Assembly: GCA_030430495.1 (NCBI GenBank) | Contig: JAUIKM010000001.1 | Span: 124,001 to 188,000, forward strand | DNA: 64,000 bases | Direction of reading: 5' to 3' | From: a bacterium | GTDB lineage: Bacteria > Bacteroidota > Ignavibacteria > Kapaibacteriales > UBA7675 | Part shown: positions 1 through 8,249 of the stretch, in pieces | How positions within the stretch are numbered: position 1 is the stretch's first letter | Layout of the letters: each line of letters begins with the position of its first letter | Translations under genes and position numbers: made by a program | The notes under the pieces: generated by a model | Database searches by the model: none | What the model was told of the DNA's origin: nothing | What the model saw: the letters and a program-made list of their open reading frames with translations, nothing else

Positions 1-1
1 G

Positions 2-829
2 ATTGGACCCAACCAGACTGTGAGCCTGACGCTTGTGTTTAACAGCGATGACCAGGGCGACTTCAGCGATACCTTACGTCTGGACGTGAGCGATCCTTGC
101 CCGCGCGACTTCAACATTCCGCTGACGGGGCGCGCCGTCTTCCCGCTTACGCTGTGGCTGCCGCAAATCGAGCTGGAGGACAACTTCCTCGATATTCAGG
201 TTCCTGTGACGATGCGCCTGGAGCCGATTATCGAATCGGGCGAGAATATCTCCGTTGAGTTTGAATTCCGCACTGATTTCCGCGCTTTCGATCCGACAGG
301 CGTTTCTGCCGGCGAGATTGTTAACGACCGCTTTGACGGAGACGACCGCGTGATTACGGTTCGCGTTGACTCGGTCGACATCCCGCTGGGCGAGGACTTT
401 GTATTAACAACGGTCACGGGCGACTTCCTCTTCGGCGGCCCGGACAGCACGGCAACGCGTTTAACAAATCTCGCGATTGATATTCCGGTCGAAGTGCAAC
501 AGGTTAACCTTATCGACGGCTATATCAAAGTCAAGGACAATTCGGGTTTTGTCGATGTCGACGAACTGGCGCTGGAGGCGCGTCCAATTCCGGCCGACGA
601 CCTGCTGGACGTGATTGCCACGGCGGCGGATTTTGGCAGCTATACAATTCAACTGATGGATATGAGCGGCCGCGTTGTTTATCTGGTTGAGTTTGAGCAC
701 GCGTCCGGCGCAGCATCCAGCGACTACGAGTTCCAGATTCCGTTAACGGAGTTTTCCTCCGGCAACTACTATCTGGTGCTGCGCGGTCCCAAGGAAATCG
801 AGGCGCGCCTGATCCTGATCGTGCATTGA
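2..829 (+). CDS. C-terminal part of a T9SS-secreted surface protein (partial, 5' end outside window)
   Basis: The frame is open to the left edge, so this is only the end of a larger gene; the GTG at 20 is not a convincing start. The visible 275 residues begin with the end of a choice-of-anchor-D-like beta-sandwich (a Cys-containing strand pattern around DVSDPCPRDF followed by PLTGRAV). A middle domain of about 130 residues (LPQIELEDNF onward) resembles the cohesin-like domain near the ends of the cargo genes at 44357 and 56214. The last ~85 residues have the type A sorting-domain pattern: a YTIQLMDMSGRVV strand, then SSGNYYLVLRG, and a short basic/hydrophobic end. This predicts export across the outer membrane by T9SS and anchoring or release at the cell surface. 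The original enzymatic or adhesive part, if any, lies outside the window. Confidence 0.75.
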   Translation: MGPNQTVSLTLVFNSDDQGDFSDTLRLDVSDPCPRDFNIPLTGRAVFPLTLWLPQIELEDNFLDIQVPVTMRLEPIIESGENISVEFEFRTDFRAFDPTGVSAGEIVNDRFDGDDRVITVRVDSVDIPLGEDFVLTTVTGDFLFGGPDSTATRLTNLAIDIPVEVQQVNLIDGYIKVKDNSGFVDVDELALEARPIPADDLLDVIATAADFGSYTIQLMDMSGRVVYLVEFEHASGAASSDYEFQIPLTEFSSGNYYLVLRGPKEIEARLILIVH

Positions 830-852
830 TGTTGGCGTTCATCGACAACACG

Positions 853-894
853 GCGGCGGAGGGGTTTACACTTCCGCCGCACCGACCGCTTTTT
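853..894 (+). terminator. Rho-independent terminator after the T9SS cargo gene
   Basis: Perfect 8-bp stem GCGGCGGA (853-860) / TCCGCCGC (873-880), 12-nt loop, then a short T-run at 890-894. It starts 23 bp after the stop of the preceding gene. Confidence 0.7.
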
Positions 895-1563
895 GACAAA
901 GCCCTTTTTGTTTGTCACGCAGATAGAAGCTGCAAGTAATTGAGCAGTCTTCCGGCCGGAGAGTTTCAAGCGCGGAGACGAGCAAAAAGAAAAAGAGCAA
1001 GCCGGAGAGAAACGAGGGCGAAGCGTTCAGTCATTCAGTCCGTTCAACCGCGTTTTAATGCCCGTTCAGTAGAGTAATCAGCCCGTTGACGTTTTTTCGG
1101 TGGCGCGGGATTGCGAAAGATCGCATGTTGCCTGTGTCGAAACCTCCGGAGGGATTGGCCGCGCCGCAGCAGGGGAGTTCCATGAGAAGGAATGTGCGCC
1201 CCGTGATAGTGACCACGCGAAACGCCGAAAATGGCGTGCGGGTGCGAGTGCCCGGAAGAATGAAAAATTGGAAAAATTCGGACGGTCGGTGGAGGGGGTG
1301 GGGGCCCCATGTTTAATGGGGCAAACTGCGCCCAAAAATCCCGAATTTGCCCCTGAACGCAGCGTTTAAGCCCGCAAACGTCCTCACGACCCTTTTTGTT
1401 CTCATTGAACGGCCGCAGCTCCGCCTGGTCTGTTGCGGCCGCAAAGCCCGCTTTTTCCACATATTACTTCGTCCCGGGCCCATTTGCACCAGGCGCCGTT
1501 TCTGCGCATTTTTGTAGCGCACTGCCTCTTGGCAGTGCATTTCCACACTTTGGAGAAATGACG
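895..1563. other. Intergenic region without a supported gene
   Basis: About 670 bp between the terminator and the OmpA-family start. It holds one copy of the recurrent motif CTTTTTGTTTGTCA (904-917) and a perfect 7-bp hairpin GCCCCAT/ATGGGGC with a 5-nt loop (1304-1322). Open frames on both strands are low-complexity (poly-Pro, His/Arg-rich) and look like chance frames in GC-rich DNA. The upstream extension of the OmpA frame to 1396 lacks a ribosome site. Confidence 0.5.
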
Positions 1564-3747
1564 ATGCGCATAACTCACAGTGCCGTTTACAGGTGGCTGA
1601 CGCCGGTTGTGATTCTGTTTATTGTCATGCCTTTTGTTTTGCCGCGGGCCTCCGCACAGCAGGCGTCCCGCCCCGGGCAGGAAGCGCCGCTTCTGTGGTT
1701 CGGTGGTTATGGCGGCTTCCACCTGAATTCACATTCGGTGGAATTTACAAACACGGCAATCGGCGAAAACTGCTGCCCCGACTTTCCGGATCAGGAAGGC
1801 AATGGCGTCGCTTTTGGGCTGCTGGTGGAAATGCCGCTGAGCGATGTGCTGCGCCTGCAACTGCGCGCCGGGCTACAGGGACTCGGCAGCGATTTCACCG
1901 CCACCGCCGAAGACGCGCGGCGAACCACGGTCATTTCTCCCAACGGCGACACATCCGTCGTGCCGATTATAGTTGAACAGCGCTTGAACGCGGACATTGC
2001 AACGATCGCGATTGAACCGACCGCATCGTACTATTTAATGCCGCGTTTGGCCGTTCTGGGCGGGCTGCGCGCTTCGCTGGTTTCCACGTTTGACGTGGCC
2101 TACGAAGAGGGTATTGCCGAGCCGACCAACGTGCGTTTTCTCGACGGATCCGATACGCGTGCAAACTTTTCCGGTGAACTGGCCACAAAGGAATCTTTTG
2201 CGCTCAGCGGCGTGATTGGACTCTCTTACGATCTGCCGATCGCCGAACAGAGCAGCATCAGTCCCGAGATTCGCTATGCCATCGGCCTGACCGATCTGGC
2301 TTCGGACGGCTGGAAGACCAATACCTTTCAGGCCGGGGTAGCCTTGAAAATTGCGCTGCCGAGCGTGGGCACGACTATCCTGCGCGACTCGACCTTCATT
2401 CGCGACACAAGCGACAATGTTGTCGCCGGTATTATCACGCCGACAACGCGCCTGGTAGATACGCAGGTTAAACAGGACACGCTTGAACGCAATTTCCGCG
2501 TGTTAATCGCCAGCACAATTACCGAGACCTACGTACGCGACGTCCCTTCGCGGAAGTTTAACATTTCAATCGGGGACATGCGTCTGCTCGACGCAAACCG
2601 CAATCCGCTGGATGCGGGCAAAGTTGCGATCAATCAGGTCGATTTTGTCGACAACCTGCCGCTGCTGCGCTATGTGTTTTTTGATGAAGGTTCAGGCGAC
2701 CTGGCCTCCACACAGTTGCGCCTGCTCAGCGCTGACGAGACCGCAGGTTTTGATCAGAACAGTTTGAATTCCCGCGATCCGCTGGCGGTGTATCCGCAGG
2801 TTCTGAATATTGTCGGCGCGCGCATGCGCAGCAATACATCCAGTCGCCTCACATTGACCGGCTGCAACAGCGACGAAGGGGCGGAGCAGGGTAACCGCGA
2901 TCTGTCGCGCCGCCGCGCCGAAGCCGTGCGCGAATACCTTGTTAACACCTGGGGAATATCAGCCGACCGCATCGACGTCCAGGCGCGCAATCTGCCGGCG
3001 CTGCCCTCCAACAACAGTACGGAAGACGGTCGCGAGGAGAACCGCCGCGTTGAACTGTCGTCCGGCGACCTGGAGTTGCTGCGCTCGGTGTCCAGTAAAA
3101 CATTTATCTACGAGTCCGACATCAATACTCTGGTCGGCTCGCTGACAGTTAATGCCGATGCCGGCATCGACAACTGGGTGATGGAACTCAAACTCAAAGG
3201 TGAACTCGTCGCCAATGTGATGGGAACAAAAGAATCGTTCGGGCGCATCGAATGGCAGATCGATCCGGCGAAGTTAATGGAGAGCGACGGTAAAATTGAT
3301 GTTGAACTGCGCGCGCGCGATCGTCTCGGGCAGGAACTGGTTGAAAATGCCATTTATGCCATCGACATCAATACGGTTCAACAGAAGCGCAGTAAACAGG
3401 AAGTCGACAAAGCCATTGAGCGCTATTTAATCGCCATGTTCGACTACGACCAGGCCGAGATTACCGAGATCAGCCGTCAGGAAATTGTTGAACTCGGCAA
3501 CAAGCTGCGCGGCCGTGAGTTCAGCGTGGCTGAAATCCTGGGTTATACCGACCGCACCGGCGCGACCGACTACAACGAACAACTGGCGATGCGCCGCGCC
3601 GAGCAAGTCCTGAAGCTGTTGAAGCTGCCTGAAGATAAAACGCGTCTGTTGCCGATCGGCAGCCGAGTGTTGCTGTTTGACAACAACCACCCGGTCGGGC
3701 GATTCTATTCCCGTACGGTGGAAGTGCGCGTTGAACTCGACATCTGA
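1564..3747 (+). CDS. Outer-membrane protein with beta-barrel-like N-terminus and two OmpA-like domains
   Basis: The predicted product is 727 aa. I chose the ATG at 1564 because GGAG (1552-1555) sits 8 bp upstream and the resulting N-terminus (MRITHSAVYRW, a hydrophobic core, then ASAQQ) is a good signal peptide; ATG 1558 is also in frame but too close to the GGAG. Residues ~40-270 have alternating strands like an outer-membrane porin domain with an unusual NCCPD pair of cysteines. Two OmpA-like peptidoglycan-binding modules follow. The first is around residues 415-505 (TLTGCNSDEGAEQGNRDLSRRRAE, NRRVEL). The second, C-terminal module is at ~625-727 (EILGYTDRTGATDYNEQLAMRRAE, R-TVEVRVEL). OmpA proteins of this group tether the outer membrane to peptidoglycan. 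Tandem OmpA modules are less common than a single one. The gene stands alone, with a long upstream gap. Confidence 0.8.
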   Translation: MRITHSAVYRWLTPVVILFIVMPFVLPRASAQQASRPGQEAPLLWFGGYGGFHLNSHSVEFTNTAIGENCCPDFPDQEGNGVAFGLLVEMPLSDVLRLQLRAGLQGLGSDFTATAEDARRTTVISPNGDTSVVPIIVEQRLNADIATIAIEPTASYYLMPRLAVLGGLRASLVSTFDVAYEEGIAEPTNVRFLDGSDTRANFSGELATKESFALSGVIGLSYDLPIAEQSSISPEIRYAIGLTDLASDGWKTNTFQAGVALKIALPSVGTTILRDSTFIRDTSDNVVAGIITPTTRLVDTQVKQDTLERNFRVLIASTITETYVRDVPSRKFNISIGDMRLLDANRNPLDAGKVAINQVDFVDNLPLLRYVFFDEGSGDLASTQLRLLSADETAGFDQNSLNSRDPLAVYPQVLNIVGARMRSNTSSRLTLTGCNSDEGAEQGNRDLSRRRAEAVREYLVNTWGISADRIDVQARNLPALPSNNSTEDGREENRRVELSSGDLELLRSVSSKTFIYESDINTLVGSLTVNADAGIDNWVMELKLKGELVANVMGTKESFGRIEWQIDPAKLMESDGKIDVELRARDRLGQELVENAIYAIDINTVQQKRSKQEVDKAIERYLIAMFDYDQAEITEISRQEIVELGNKLRGREFSVAEILGYTDRTGATDYNEQLAMRRAEQVLKLLKLPEDKTRLLPIGSRVLLFDNNHPVGRFYSRTVEVRVELDI

Positions 3748-3805
3748 GCCATGTGCTGCTGTTAAACGATCTCAAATCCACGATTAAACCTTCAGGGGAC
3801 AGCGT

Positions 3806-3912
3806 GATGAAGGTGAGTTGATTGTCGATTCTCGTCCGCGACCAACAGCGGGCGCTCGAATTCTACCGCGATCAACTCGGCTTTGTTTTCGCGTTTCTTG
3901 CTTTTGTTTGTC
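3806..3912 (+). pseudogene. N-terminal fragment of a VOC/glyoxalase-fold gene
   Basis: After an AGGGGACAG ribosome-site-like stretch, the frame beginning ATGAAGGTGAGT reads MKVS, a TGA stop, then LSILVRDQQRALEFYRDQLG. This closely matches the first beta-strand and helix of VOC (glyoxalase/dioxygenase) proteins. Similarity ends exactly where the sequence enters the motif CTTTTGTTTGTC (3901-3912); no later VOC strands or metal ligands follow. It therefore looks like a truncated remnant with an in-frame stop. The first part of the frame is convincing by family pattern; the mechanism of truncation is inference. Confidence 0.6.
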
Positions 3913-3937
3913 TGCGGGCCGGAAGAATTACACCCGT

Positions 3938-4205
3938 CGACAAACAAAAAAGGCTTGCAGAGCCAGGACCGCCGCAGAGCAAGGGCCTGAAGCGATCAGC
4001 ATCTGATGCCCGAATTATCAGCGCGTGTCAAACCAACACGTCCGAGATGATGTATCAGGATCCTAACGCCAGTGCGGATTACTTCAACTGCCGGAGGCTG
4101 CCCGACAATTTCATCGGGCAGGACGGTTATCTGTACATGGCCTGCGAGCCGCTGCAGAAATTCGGCCTGGAAGTTAAATGCGATTGTGTGCAGTCCGGCA
4201 GTTGA
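3938..4205 (+). other. Degenerate open frame with cysteines, related to 4357-4548
   Basis: The frame continues from the VOC remnant to a stop at 4203-4205. From about 3938 it matches a second stretch at 4357: both read (a/g)AACAAAAA(a/g)AGGCT, then ACCGCCGC, GCAAGGGC and AAGCG(a/c)TCAG in the same order and spacing, and both continue to a short Gln-Thr/Cys-containing tail. In this copy the tail has five Cys (ACQT, FNCRR, MACEP, KCDC). It could be a remnant of a small Cys-containing secreted peptide or simply a duplicated non-coding segment. There is no recognisable family. Confidence 0.3.
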
Positions 4206-4224
4206 GCAATGCAGCGAGATAACA

Positions 4225-4262
4225 AACAAAGCGGCGACGTATTAACACGTCGCCGCTTGTTA
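4225..4262 (+). terminator. Strong hairpin terminator
   Basis: Perfect 10-bp stem GCGGCGACGT (4231-4240) / ACGTCGCCGC (4247-4256) with loop ATTAAC, extended by AACAA/TTGTT pairing, then an A/T-rich tail. It is long enough to act in both directions. It closes the decayed region at 3.8-4.2 kb. Confidence 0.65.
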
Positions 4263-4356
4263 AATAAATTTGGTCCCTGATGACGTTTAGCCGGACTGAA
4301 GTTGTTGATTGAGGAGATTGAAGCAACTGAACAGAACGATACCGACACCTGCGTGA

Positions 4357-4548
4357 CGAACAAAAAGAGGCTGTTGAAGCTATGACCGCCGCCGCAGGCA
4401 AGGGCATAAAGCGCTCAGAAATCAAGCAGTGCCAAACACGTTCCGGCCGGCAGTCCGCATGCACACCTTGCGTGCACCGTATGTGTACATGCAGACTGCC
4501 GGGAAGAGAACTTCACTACCGGAACAATATTAAAAGATCGGATCGATA
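4357..4548 (+). other. Possible small Cys-containing peptide or repeat of the 3938 segment
   Basis: An ATG at 4381 opens a 55-codon frame (MTAAAGKGIKRSEIKQCQTR, then several Cys including CTPC and CTC) ending near 4548, just past the convergent gene at 4530. The first ~60 bp of the segment are a diverged duplicate of 3938-4020. No ribosome site is visible. Four or five cysteines in a short basic peptide are suggestive of an exported peptide, but this may equally be decayed sequence. Confidence 0.25.
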
Positions 4549-5021
4549 ACTACCACGTCGGTCGAACCGATAAGATTAACAGTTGTCTGCAATTGTGTGT
4601 CGAGCAGTCTGATATTCAGCGAACCACCGGGGGAAGTCGGCGGAGAAGCTGTAAATTGCAGGCTGTCCAGCGCCGTGGGAGTGCCGCTGGAATTGATGAC
4701 ATTGCTTTTAACAATAATGGGCAGTACAAGCGTGTCATATGTCACCGGCAGGGTCACGTTGGGAATGGCCGCGCTGGTATCCACGAGGGAGTTCTGCGTT
4801 TTAAACACACGCACGGTATCGTAGTTGCTCTGGAAGCCGTTGGGAATCGGCGTCACCGTTTCGCCGATGCGGCGTGCGAGACCCTGAAAGTTGACGTACC
4901 ACTGATTCGGGTTGCTGCTGCTTTGACCCGTAAAGGCCCAGATCTGAATTTCAAACGGGTAGTAACCCGAGGCTACTGTCGTAACCGCACCGCCAAATGT
5001 TATGCCGTGACTCGTGTTCAT
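4530..5021 (-). CDS. Hypothetical protein, beta-rich
   Basis: The predicted product is 163 aa. I chose the ATG at 5021 (MNTSHGITFG) because GGGAGA lies about 5 nt upstream on the minus strand; the longer frame to 5105 has no ribosome site. The protein has no signal peptide or TM segment and no cysteines. It is rich in Thr, Ser, Val and Asn in alternating strands (for example TVRVFKTQNS, TYDTLVLPIIVKSN, QLQTTVNLIGSTDVVVIDP), as expected for an all-beta fold. I do not recognise the family. It stands alone between a decayed region and a divergently transcribed helical-repeat gene at 5342, with about 320 bp of shared upstream DNA. Function unknown. Confidence 0.6.
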   Translation of the reverse strand: MNTSHGITFGGAVTTVASGYYPFEIQIWAFTGQSSSNPNQWYVNFQGLARRIGETVTPIPNGFQSNYDTVRVFKTQNSLVDTSAAIPNVTLPVTYDTLVLPIIVKSNVINSSGTPTALDSLQFTASPPTSPGGSLNIRLLDTQLQTTVNLIGSTDVVVIDPIF

Positions 5022-5341
5022 GGTATCTCCCGGAAAGAAAACGCTAAGGAAAACAGGAATGTGTGGCGGGAACTTACTGTTTCCTCGATACTTGTTCAGC
5101 GCCAAAGGTTTGCGCTGATTCGATTTTCAGCCCGTTTCAGGCGCTGCGGTCGCGGGTGGGGGACGGGCGCGGCACCGCACAAACACTGGCTGGAGGCCGA
5201 GCGGGAGCGCGGGCGGAATTTCGTTTTTCAAATGTCGTTTGCTTTGCTGAAATTTGCGCGATTCTTTTGGATGCCGGACGGGCTTGCCGCTGCGAATGCC
5301 GGCGACGAGACTTCCGGGCAGAGTTTAATCGGTGAACGTGC
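5022..5341. other. Divergent intergenic region
   Basis: 320 bp separating the starts at 5021 (minus) and 5342 (plus); both promoters should lie here. No clear -35/-10 pair or operator palindrome was seen. Confidence 0.35.
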
Positions 5342-6862
5342 ATGGATCCGAGCGGACGGCTTTTTGAGCTTATCGGCGCGATGTCAAAACAGGAAAAGCG
5401 CTACTTCAAACTGTACTCATCTTTCTACGCCAAAAAGAGCGGCAAAAAATGTGAGCAATTGTTCGACATTTACAATCGCTACGATTCCGCGGACGATCCG
5501 AAGCTGCAGAAAAGCCTGGACAAACAGTTCTCGAGCAGCAGTCTTTCGCGTCTGCGCAATGAGTTAACAAGTCTTGTGCTGGACAGTCTCGTCTCGTTCC
5601 GCGCGCAACACATGATGGACACGGAGGCGCGTTCGGCGCTCCAGCAGGTGGAGGTGCTGTTGGAAAAGGGGCTGCACCTGCACGCGGCCCGGCTGCTGGA
5701 AAAGGCCAAGAAAAAGGCGGCCGAAGTGGAAAACCACGCGCTGCAGATGCAGACGCTGTTCTGGGAGCGATCGCTGCTGCTGAGTCGCTACGACAAAAAC
5801 ATCGAACAGCAGTTGACCGATTTTTACGCGGAGGCGGAGACGGTGATGGCGCAGCAGAAAACGCACTACGCCTACTCGCATCTGCAGGACTTTGCGCTGC
5901 TGGCCTGGGGCAGCTACAAACGCCAGGCGGACGAGGACACCGCGGCGCAGCTGCAGTCGCTGCCGCAGCACACGCTGATCGCCGACGAGAGCAACGCCAC
6001 GACGGTAAAATCGCAGGTTGCCAGGCTGCACATCCTGGGCATCGTGGCACAGAGCCGCAATCGGATGGAGGAAGCCTCGCGCCTGTACGAGGAGATCATC
6101 GCGCTTATGGAGGCGCATCCGGCTCTGCTGCGCAAAAACGGCAACCAATATGTGCGTTTCATGTGGCAGCACCTGGGAATTCTGGTTGAGCTGCGCAACG
6201 ATGCAGACGCGGCGCGCGTGGCGAAACGGATCAAGGAGTTTGACGAAGTGCCGGAGCACCTGCGCGTCGTCTTCAGCCTGGCGGCGCTGGGGCAGGAGCT
6301 GAATCTCTTTCTCAATCTGCGCAAGACGGAACAGGCCGCCCGCGCCGTCGGCGAGATAGAAGAGATCATGGAGAACAAACAGCACTCCATCCACCCGCAG
6401 TCCTATCTGAACCTGTGCCACAACTGCATGGCCTTTTATTTTCTGGTGGGCGACAACGCCGCCGCGCTGGAATACGTGAACAGGATTCTGGCCGAAAACA
6501 GGGTGGTGGTGCGCAAGGACATTCAGGACTGCGCGCGGGCCTACAACCTGGTGCTGCACTACGAGCTGGGCCACACCGAGACGCTGGAGCATCTGTTCCG
6601 CTCGACCTACCGCTACCTGAAACAGCACGACAAACTCGACTCGATCGAGAAGGTGATACTCAACTGGGTCCGCAAGCTGCTGAACGCCGTGAGCCGCGGT
6701 GAGCGCGCCGAAATTTTCGGCGGGCTCTTTGCCGAACTGCATACCATGCGCAGTTCACAATCACAGCACGTCCTCGGTCTGGACGAGCTGTTTTTCTGGG
6801 CGCAGAGCAAAGTGGACAACCGTTCGATTGAAGAAGTCTGGGTCCAGAGTCCGGTAGAATAA
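5342..6862 (+). CDS. Large all-alpha helical-repeat protein, paralogue of the gene at 51299-52828
   Basis: The predicted product is 506 aa, without signal peptide or TM segments, and almost entirely helical (Leu, Gln, Glu, Ala and Arg-rich with TPR-like spacing). The N-terminus MDPSGRLFELIGAMSKQEKR matches the paralogue's MSTGDILFQLVSSMRRDEKR in position, and both continue with F-K/S...LF...L.......LR.EL/LLKVLR. The two therefore form a family. The helical part carries repeated motifs of the type ARLHILGIVAQSRNRMEEASRLYEEI, consistent with a solenoid used for protein contacts. No DNA-binding or catalytic motif is visible. The conserved N-terminal ~90 residues could be a separate domain. The start is an ATG without a good ribosome site. 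The gene is monocistronic and followed by two hairpins (6887-6925, 6960-6991). Function unknown; a regulatory scaffold is a guess. Confidence 0.65.
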   Translation: MDPSGRLFELIGAMSKQEKRYFKLYSSFYAKKSGKKCEQLFDIYNRYDSADDPKLQKSLDKQFSSSSLSRLRNELTSLVLDSLVSFRAQHMMDTEARSALQQVEVLLEKGLHLHAARLLEKAKKKAAEVENHALQMQTLFWERSLLLSRYDKNIEQQLTDFYAEAETVMAQQKTHYAYSHLQDFALLAWGSYKRQADEDTAAQLQSLPQHTLIADESNATTVKSQVARLHILGIVAQSRNRMEEASRLYEEIIALMEAHPALLRKNGNQYVRFMWQHLGILVELRNDADAARVAKRIKEFDEVPEHLRVVFSLAALGQELNLFLNLRKTEQAARAVGEIEEIMENKQHSIHPQSYLNLCHNCMAFYFLVGDNAAALEYVNRILAENRVVVRKDIQDCARAYNLVLHYELGHTETLEHLFRSTYRYLKQHDKLDSIEKVILNWVRKLLNAVSRGERAEIFGGLFAELHTMRSSQSQHVLGLDELFFWAQSKVDNRSIEEVWVQSPVE

Positions 6863-6886
6863 TCTACGTTCAACAGTGCAGAGGGG

Positions 6887-6991
6887 GCGCCGTAAACAGC
6901 CGTGGAAACGGCCGGGGTGCGGCGCATAAGTCTATATATCCCAACCACTTGCAATCAGGATGCGCGTCTTGAAAGCCGAAAGGACGCGCAT
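6887..6991 (+). terminator. Two consecutive hairpins downstream of the helical-repeat gene
   Basis: First hairpin: GCGCCG (6887-6892) / CGGCGC (6920-6925), enclosing an inner GCCGT/ACGGC stem. Second hairpin: perfect 9-bp stem ATGCGCGTC (6960-6968) / GACGCGCAT (6983-6991). Neither has a full T-run, so termination is likely but not certain. Confidence 0.5.
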
Positions 6992-7783
6992 TAATGGTAG
7001 TGCGGACCGCCACCCGCGCACGTAACATTGCCATCGAACAACGAGGAGGGGAGACTCTCCGGCACGGCGCGAGCCGGACGACTCCCCGGTTTTGGGTACG
7101 ATGACTTTTGGAATTTGGGAAATCACAGCAATGGCACGATCAATTCTTACTCAGGAGCGTCAGGCGGCCCATCTACCGGCCGCAGTCAAGGAAGGAAACA
7201 CACAGGTTCGGAACGGCACGGATCTCACTGCGCGGCGCAGTCGTACGACGCAGCTCTCAGGCAAACTGCACAGCGACAAAACCAGCGGCTGGAGCGCATA
7301 TGACACGTTTCAGATTCCGCGCAACGGCGTGGGCGCTCTGTTTCCGGGCAAGGCGCGTCGCGACGAAAATGAACGACCGTACGACGACGAGGCGGCACAA
7401 AACGGTCGTGCGGTTGAGCCGGGCAGGAATATCTCGCACAACTACACCTGGTACGCAGCCTGTCTTTGCCTGGTGACGCATACGGCTGCGGCGTGAATGG
7501 CAGGTTGAGATTTGGTGGATCAGCAGAAGGATTCCGGACATGACCACTCCGCGGCTCATTAAACACGAACAGGCCGTGGAACACGAAATGTTAACAGGAA
7601 TGATCACCACGCGGGAGCCGGGGGTATGCCAATTTGGCCCCCGGCTTTCTCCGTTTTTGGCGGGCATGAATTTTCTGTTTGTTGAAAACCGGACGAGCGG
7701 TGTTTGCGCTCGGCCTGCCGCGGCAGGAGTCTTGATTTGAGCCGCGGGTAGCTGGATTTCTGCCAGCGGTCTGATTTCTGTGT
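6992..7783. other. Gene-poor stretch with structured DNA
   Basis: About 790 bp with no convincing gene. It holds a nested stem, GGGGAG (7048-7053)/CTCCCC (7082-7087) around CCGGC (7059-7063)/GCCGG (7073-7077). At 7670-7690, on the opposite strand, is a close match to the CAAACAAGAAATTCATG part of the 118-bp tandem unit at 15.8 kb. An open frame from about 7101 to 7496 has no ribosome site, no recognisable domain and overlapping frames of similar length, so I do not call it. Confidence 0.4.
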
Positions 7784-8160
7784 CCGTTCAGCAGGCAAAA
7801 AGGCGCGTTCACCTATGATCTGTGGTGCGTTCAGTTTTAAACGCGTGCATGAAGCGTGAGAATGTGTTAAGCTTGTGGATGACGAAGCGCAGCATGCGGC
7901 GCGGAGAATGGCGGTTGATTCACTCGGAAAAAACTTGCATACGGTGCAGGGTGGGAGGAGTGTGTTGAACGCTGAAAACGTCGTCTCGAGGAGGAGGCGG
8001 GGTGGGCCCCTGATCTAGCGAAGAGTACGGCCAAAAAGTAACGCCCCACCGCCGCGACACCCGCAATCCCTTGCAAATCAACACCTTACGGGGTTGTCTG
8101 CGCCGATTGCCCGGCAGCTCCGCGAATCAAAACGCGCATCTTTTTTACCGAAGAATCTAA
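7784..8160. repeat. Dispersed element, copy 1 (matches 16217-16593)
   Basis: This segment is co-linear with 16217-16593 at a constant offset of 8433 bp: CCGTTCAGC, TTAAGCTTG, GCGCAGCATGCGGCGCGGA, ATTCACTC, CTTGC, CCTGATCTAGCG, TTAC and ATCTTTTTT all align without net insertion or deletion over ~300 bp. Positions 7945-8020 (76 bp) are identical to 16378-16453, while both sides are clearly diverged. The right end of each copy carries what looks like the 3' end of a VOC gene on the minus strand. No transposase, terminal inverted repeats or target duplications were seen. It may be a duplicated gene tail with a conserved downstream element, or a non-autonomous element. Confidence 0.7.
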
Positions 8161-8175
8161 CGGCGCCTGGAATTT
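8078..8175 (-). pseudogene. Possible C-terminal remnant of a VOC gene (frame broken)
   Basis: In the frame ending at the TGA 8078-8080, the minus strand reads VRFFGKKDARFDSR then CRAIG. This aligns with the better-preserved remnant at 16519 (VFWKKDPDGVRV then SRAI). The TTA at 8086-8088 that should be the stop is now out of frame. Similarity is short, so the assignment is tentative. Confidence 0.35.
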
Positions 8176-8249
8176 TCCATCCCGGCGCGTCACACGATTG
8201 CGTAGATGTCTCACTTAAACTCTGTTGCAAGACAGGTCAGACCCGACGC

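Noticed and set aside
1044-1460. 138-codon minus-strand frame rich in His, Pro and Arg
   Set aside because: Overlaps the intergenic hairpin and the start region of the OmpA gene, has no ribosome site and no domain; typical chance frame in GC-rich DNA.
7101-7496. Possible 130-codon gene upstream of dispersed-element copy 1
   Set aside because: No ribosome site, no recognisable domain, similar-length frames on both strands in the same interval.
7784-8160. Insertion sequence
   Set aside because: No transposase frame, terminal inverted repeats or target-site duplication at either copy.
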